From: Cellvibrio sp. UBA7661
GTDB lineage: Bacteria > Pseudomonadota > Gammaproteobacteria > Pseudomonadales > Cellvibrionaceae
Direction: 5' to 3'
Assembly (NCBI GenBank): GCA_002483365.1
Contig: DLHT01000018.1
Coordinates: 78,411-142,410, forward strand
DNA length: 64,000 nt
Positions 62,077 to 64,000 of this stretch are shown in pieces (position 1 is the stretch's first letter; the number at the start of each line of letters is the position of its first letter). The notes under the pieces were generated by a model that was not told the DNA's origin, made no database searches, and worked only from the letters and a program-made list of their open reading frames with translations. A program made the position numbers and the translations under genes.

Positions 62077-63297
62077 TTATATCCCAAATGCACCAATTTC
62101 AGTCGCGCTCCGCTCCATAGTCGCTACGCGCTCCTGAATTGGTGCACGAGGTTTAGGTAAAGCGTAAACCAGCTTTCCATTAAGATCAAAGGCAACAACC
62201 GCGCCAATACGCTCCTTGACGATATAGCCAAATCGCTCCAGCTCAGGAAGTCCCAAAAAAGTAACAGAGCCATCCGGCCAGAGCGCCTCAAACATAAAAC
62301 GATTATTTATGGATCCTGTGTAAAAAAGCTGCGCTGTTTCAATCGGATTTACAGGAACAGTACGCGGGTGCATGTTTTCAATAACATTGCGGTTGCCAAT
62401 ATCATGATGATGTAAAGGAACAGGCGAAACAGCAGCTTGCGCAGGAACCGCAATAGTGCCATCAGATGAGGACGCAGCACCACCCATAAGGCGATCATAA
62501 GCAGCTTGGCTTTGGTAAATAAAAATGGAAACGGCGACGAAAAATACCAATCCGAGAGCGCGAAGCTTAGGGTCGCGAAATATAGATATATTTTCGTTTG
62601 AAGTTTTAGCACTTCCTGTAGCGGTTGATTGGTAACACTGGAAGATTTTTTTATCTGCTTTATAGCGCTTGGGAGCGCCCGAGTAGTGAGCGACTGATTT
62701 TCCACTTTGTTCAGAGTCATGTCTAAATTCCGTCCACGTATTTTTAAACCAAGGCAAAAGGCCGGTGTTATCGCGATGACGATAGCCCCACTCGACTGTT
62801 TTACGTATTTCACTGTGTATCTTGGAAATGTTAGGAGTGGATATATAAATATCCCAATTAAAATGCCGGTGCTGATCAAATGCATTTTCTACTGTGGATG
62901 GCCTATAAATTGGCTGGCCAGTTTTAATATCAATAAGCGGATTATTTTCAGCATCACAAATAACAATATCGGCTGGTTGATCCAGCTCATCAAAACGCTT
63001 GGTGCGAGTTGGATAAACCCTCTGCCCTTCATCCATTGCAATAAGGGCACCGGCAGGAGCCCAGTGAAAAAACTTTGCTAACGTCTGATAGCCAAGCTCG
63101 TTAGGTTCTACATATAAAATTTGCGCACTATCAGGTATTTCAATATTTAAAACTTCACGGATGCGATCAATTGAATCAAAACCGCGAATATTAGTAATAA
63201 CCATGCGCCCTTCTTGAAGCGCAGGAATTAAAACACGCTGAACAATACTAAAAGTTTTATATGAGCCGGGTGCACCGTGATGGATTACAGCTGTCAT
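62077..63297 (-). CDS. Zot-domain phage assembly ATPase (pI)
   Basis: This 406-residue inner-membrane protein drives extrusion of filamentous phage particles. Walker A is GAPGSYKT at residues 8-15. Walker B-like ALIAMDEGQRVYP lies near residue 85-95. One membrane helix (LGLVFFVAVSIFIYQ, about 245-265) separates the cytoplasmic ATPase from a periplasmic tail. Zot is the family name from the Vibrio cholerae protein; toxin activity should not be assumed. Its ATG overlaps the stop of the pVI-like gene by four bases. Confidence 0.92.
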   Translation of the reverse strand: MTAVIHHGAPGSYKTFSIVQRVLIPALQEGRMVITNIRGFDSIDRIREVLNIEIPDSAQILYVEPNELGYQTLAKFFHWAPAGALIAMDEGQRVYPTRTKRFDELDQPADIVICDAENNPLIDIKTGQPIYRPSTVENAFDQHRHFNWDIYISTPNISKIHSEIRKTVEWGYRHRDNTGLLPWFKNTWTEFRHDSEQSGKSVAHYSGAPKRYKADKKIFQCYQSTATGSAKTSNENISIFRDPKLRALGLVFFVAVSIFIYQSQAAYDRLMGGAASSSDGTIAVPAQAAVSPVPLHHHDIGNRNVIENMHPRTVPVNPIETAQLFYTGSINNRFMFEALWPDGSVTFLGLPELERFGYIVKERIGAVVAFDLNGKLVYALPKPRAPIQERVATMERSATEIGAFGI

Positions 63298-63617
63298 GGT
63301 AATAACCCCAAAATAAAACGGGTGATGTAAGCGTTCATAACAAGATTAATAGCATCAGGAATACGCAAATACGACAAAACAGAAGCCATATCAGGAGAAA
63401 CAAAACTCCATGCTTGTTGGATACTCTGAGAAACACCAACAGCACTCAAAATTGAAGAAGCAAAACCCCAAGCAAAATCAATAGCAACAACCTTCAACTC
63501 GATATAAGAAATAATGATCCACAAAACAATGCGCTCCCAATAACTATCTGACTTAGCAGGAAGCTCATTGATCAATTCAACAAAAGAATTAAGCAACTCC
63601 ATAACATCAGGAATCAT
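63294..63617 (-). CDS. pVI-like minor coat protein (DUF2523 type)
   Basis: This 107-residue hydrophobic protein has two or three membrane segments (about residues 24-45, 47-65 and 85-105). Size, hydrophobicity and position between pIII-like and Zot genes match the DUF2523/pVI family of inoviruses, which caps the particle end together with pIII. Its start codon lies 2 bases after the stop of the preceding gene. Confidence 0.8.
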   Translation of the reverse strand: MIPDVMELLNSFVELINELPAKSDSYWERIVLWIIISYIELKVVAIDFAWGFASSILSAVGVSQSIQQAWSFVSPDMASVLSYLRIPDAINLVMNAYITRFILGLLP

Positions 63618-63619
63618 AA

Positions 63620-64000
63620 TTACCTCGACAAAATAATATAAAGCGAAAGAACGGCAGCAACAGCCATAAAAAGCCAGCTAATCTGACTAAAAAAATCAGA
63701 ACGAGCAGCTATACCACCCTCAAAACTAACACCATAAAGCTCTACTTGATGCGAAGGAAGGCCGCCGCCACCAGCGGAAATATTCACGGCCATTTGCTCT
63801 GAAAATTCGCTTTTAATGGTATTTATTTTTGCTGAATATTTATCCTTTGCTTGTTGTAAGCGAGCTTGCAAATCTTGGGTGTATTCGCCGAGTTTTAATT
63901 CAGTTGTTTCATCATCACCACCATCGCCACCGCCCTCATTTTCACGAGAAATACAGGACAAATAATCGTGGGCAGTCGGATCACAATTGCCAGCACCTTG
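63620..64000 (-). CDS. pIII-like phage attachment protein, C-terminal part (cut by window end)
   Basis: The frame stays open to the window edge, so the gene starts beyond 64000 and the TTG at 63961 is not its true start. The visible part reads GAGNCDPTAHDYLSC, then a Gly/Asp-rich stretch (GGGDGGDDE), a helical segment and a C-terminal membrane anchor (WLFMAVAAVLSLYIILSR). This layout fits inovirus attachment proteins that bind the host pilus through their N-terminal domains. Confidence 0.78.
   Translation of the reverse strand, partial: QGAGNCDPTAHDYLSCISRENEGGGDGGDDETTELKLGEYTQDLQARLQQAKDKYSAKINTIKSEFSEQMAVNISAGGGGLPSHQVELYGVSFEGGIAARSDFFSQISWLFMAVAAVLSLYIILSR

Larger units (their letters stand above)
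61944..64000 (-). mobile_element. Inovirus (filamentous phage) prophage, distal end only
   Basis: Three genes read toward dif in the order attachment protein (pIII-like), pVI-like, and pI/Zot, which is the end of the structural module in inoviruses. The first 133 bases beside dif hold no gene. No secretin (pIV) gene fits between Zot and dif, so the phage probably uses a host secretin. Replication genes and the second attachment site would lie beyond the right end of the window. Confidence 0.88.

Noticed and set aside
62077..63297. Zonula occludens toxin
   Set aside because: The Zot domain here is in a filamentous-phage module, with Walker A and a membrane helix as in pI assembly proteins. 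Nothing points to a toxin.
1..64000. CRISPR array, tRNA or rRNA genes
   Set aside because: I saw no regularly spaced direct repeats, tRNA-like cloverleaf or rRNA sequence; detection by eye could miss a single tRNA.

Overview
The window reads as chromosomal DNA of a plant-cell-wall-degrading gammaproteobacterium, most likely Cellvibrio or a close relative in the Cellvibrionaceae. The reasons are pseudomonad-like gene order (mltD-gloB-methyltransferase-dnaQ-fimL-nudC-sohB, and cysH-thrH with pabB nearby), lipoprotein glycanases with Ser/Pro-rich linkers, a GlyGly-CTERM-type protein tail, and a dif site almost identical to that of Escherichia coli. Species assignment is inference; no rRNA gene is present.

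Layout. 0-9.6 kb: core envelope, replication and repair genes (mltD, gloB, dnaQ, fimL-like, nudC, sohB, msrA). 9.7-14.9 kb: an electron-transfer module (ETF-quinone oxidoreductase, a divergent LysR regulator, etfB-etfA, ferredoxin-NADP reductase). 15-23 kb: sulfate reduction (cysH), thrH, a FucP-type sugar permease, an M13 peptidase, a dienelactone-hydrolase-type enzyme and pabB. 23-29 kb: DUF4230, DUF2339, thioredoxin-like and DUF3999 envelope proteins. 29-34 kb: an accessory patch with an AT-rich membrane/coiled-coil/zinc-ribbon/winged-helix protein, a eukaryote-type RNase HI, a zinc-ribbon membrane protein, a GT-C-like membrane protein and a SIR2-like protein. 34-44.5 kb: carbohydrate genes (DUF1080, GH43, pirin-like, GH5, a membrane-anchored AraC regulator, and a large lipoprotein with propeller, HEAT repeats and cytochrome c). 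44.7-51.1 kb: a copper operon on the minus strand, copZ-copA-cueR-small Cys/His protein-tolC-multicopper oxidase, with a CueR-type promoter of 19-bp spacing and a terminator. 51-55 kb: HPP protein, a secreted cyclophilin and a beta-helix protein. 54.8-58.6 kb: TrkH potassium transporter overlapping a KdpD/KdpE-like two-component system. 58.7-61.8 kb: a protein resembling the alpha/beta regulatory subunits of eukaryotic phosphorylase kinase.

Right end. A dif site at 61916-61943 is followed directly by the distal genes of a filamentous-phage (inovirus) prophage in the order pIII, pVI, pI/Zot, reading toward dif. This is the usual arrangement of a phage that integrates with host XerCD recombinase. 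Eight GGGNAGGG (KOPS-like) octamers to the left of dif all lie on the plus strand and I saw none in the opposite orientation, so the window appears to end at the chromosome terminus.

The observations I rate highest are the dif/inovirus junction, the phosphorylase-kinase-like protein, the AT-rich membrane-to-DNA protein at 29 kb, the TrkH-KdpDE fusion of regulation and transport, and the membrane-bound AraC sensor beside the GH5 enzyme. All annotations come from reading motifs and from remembered family features; no database search was run.
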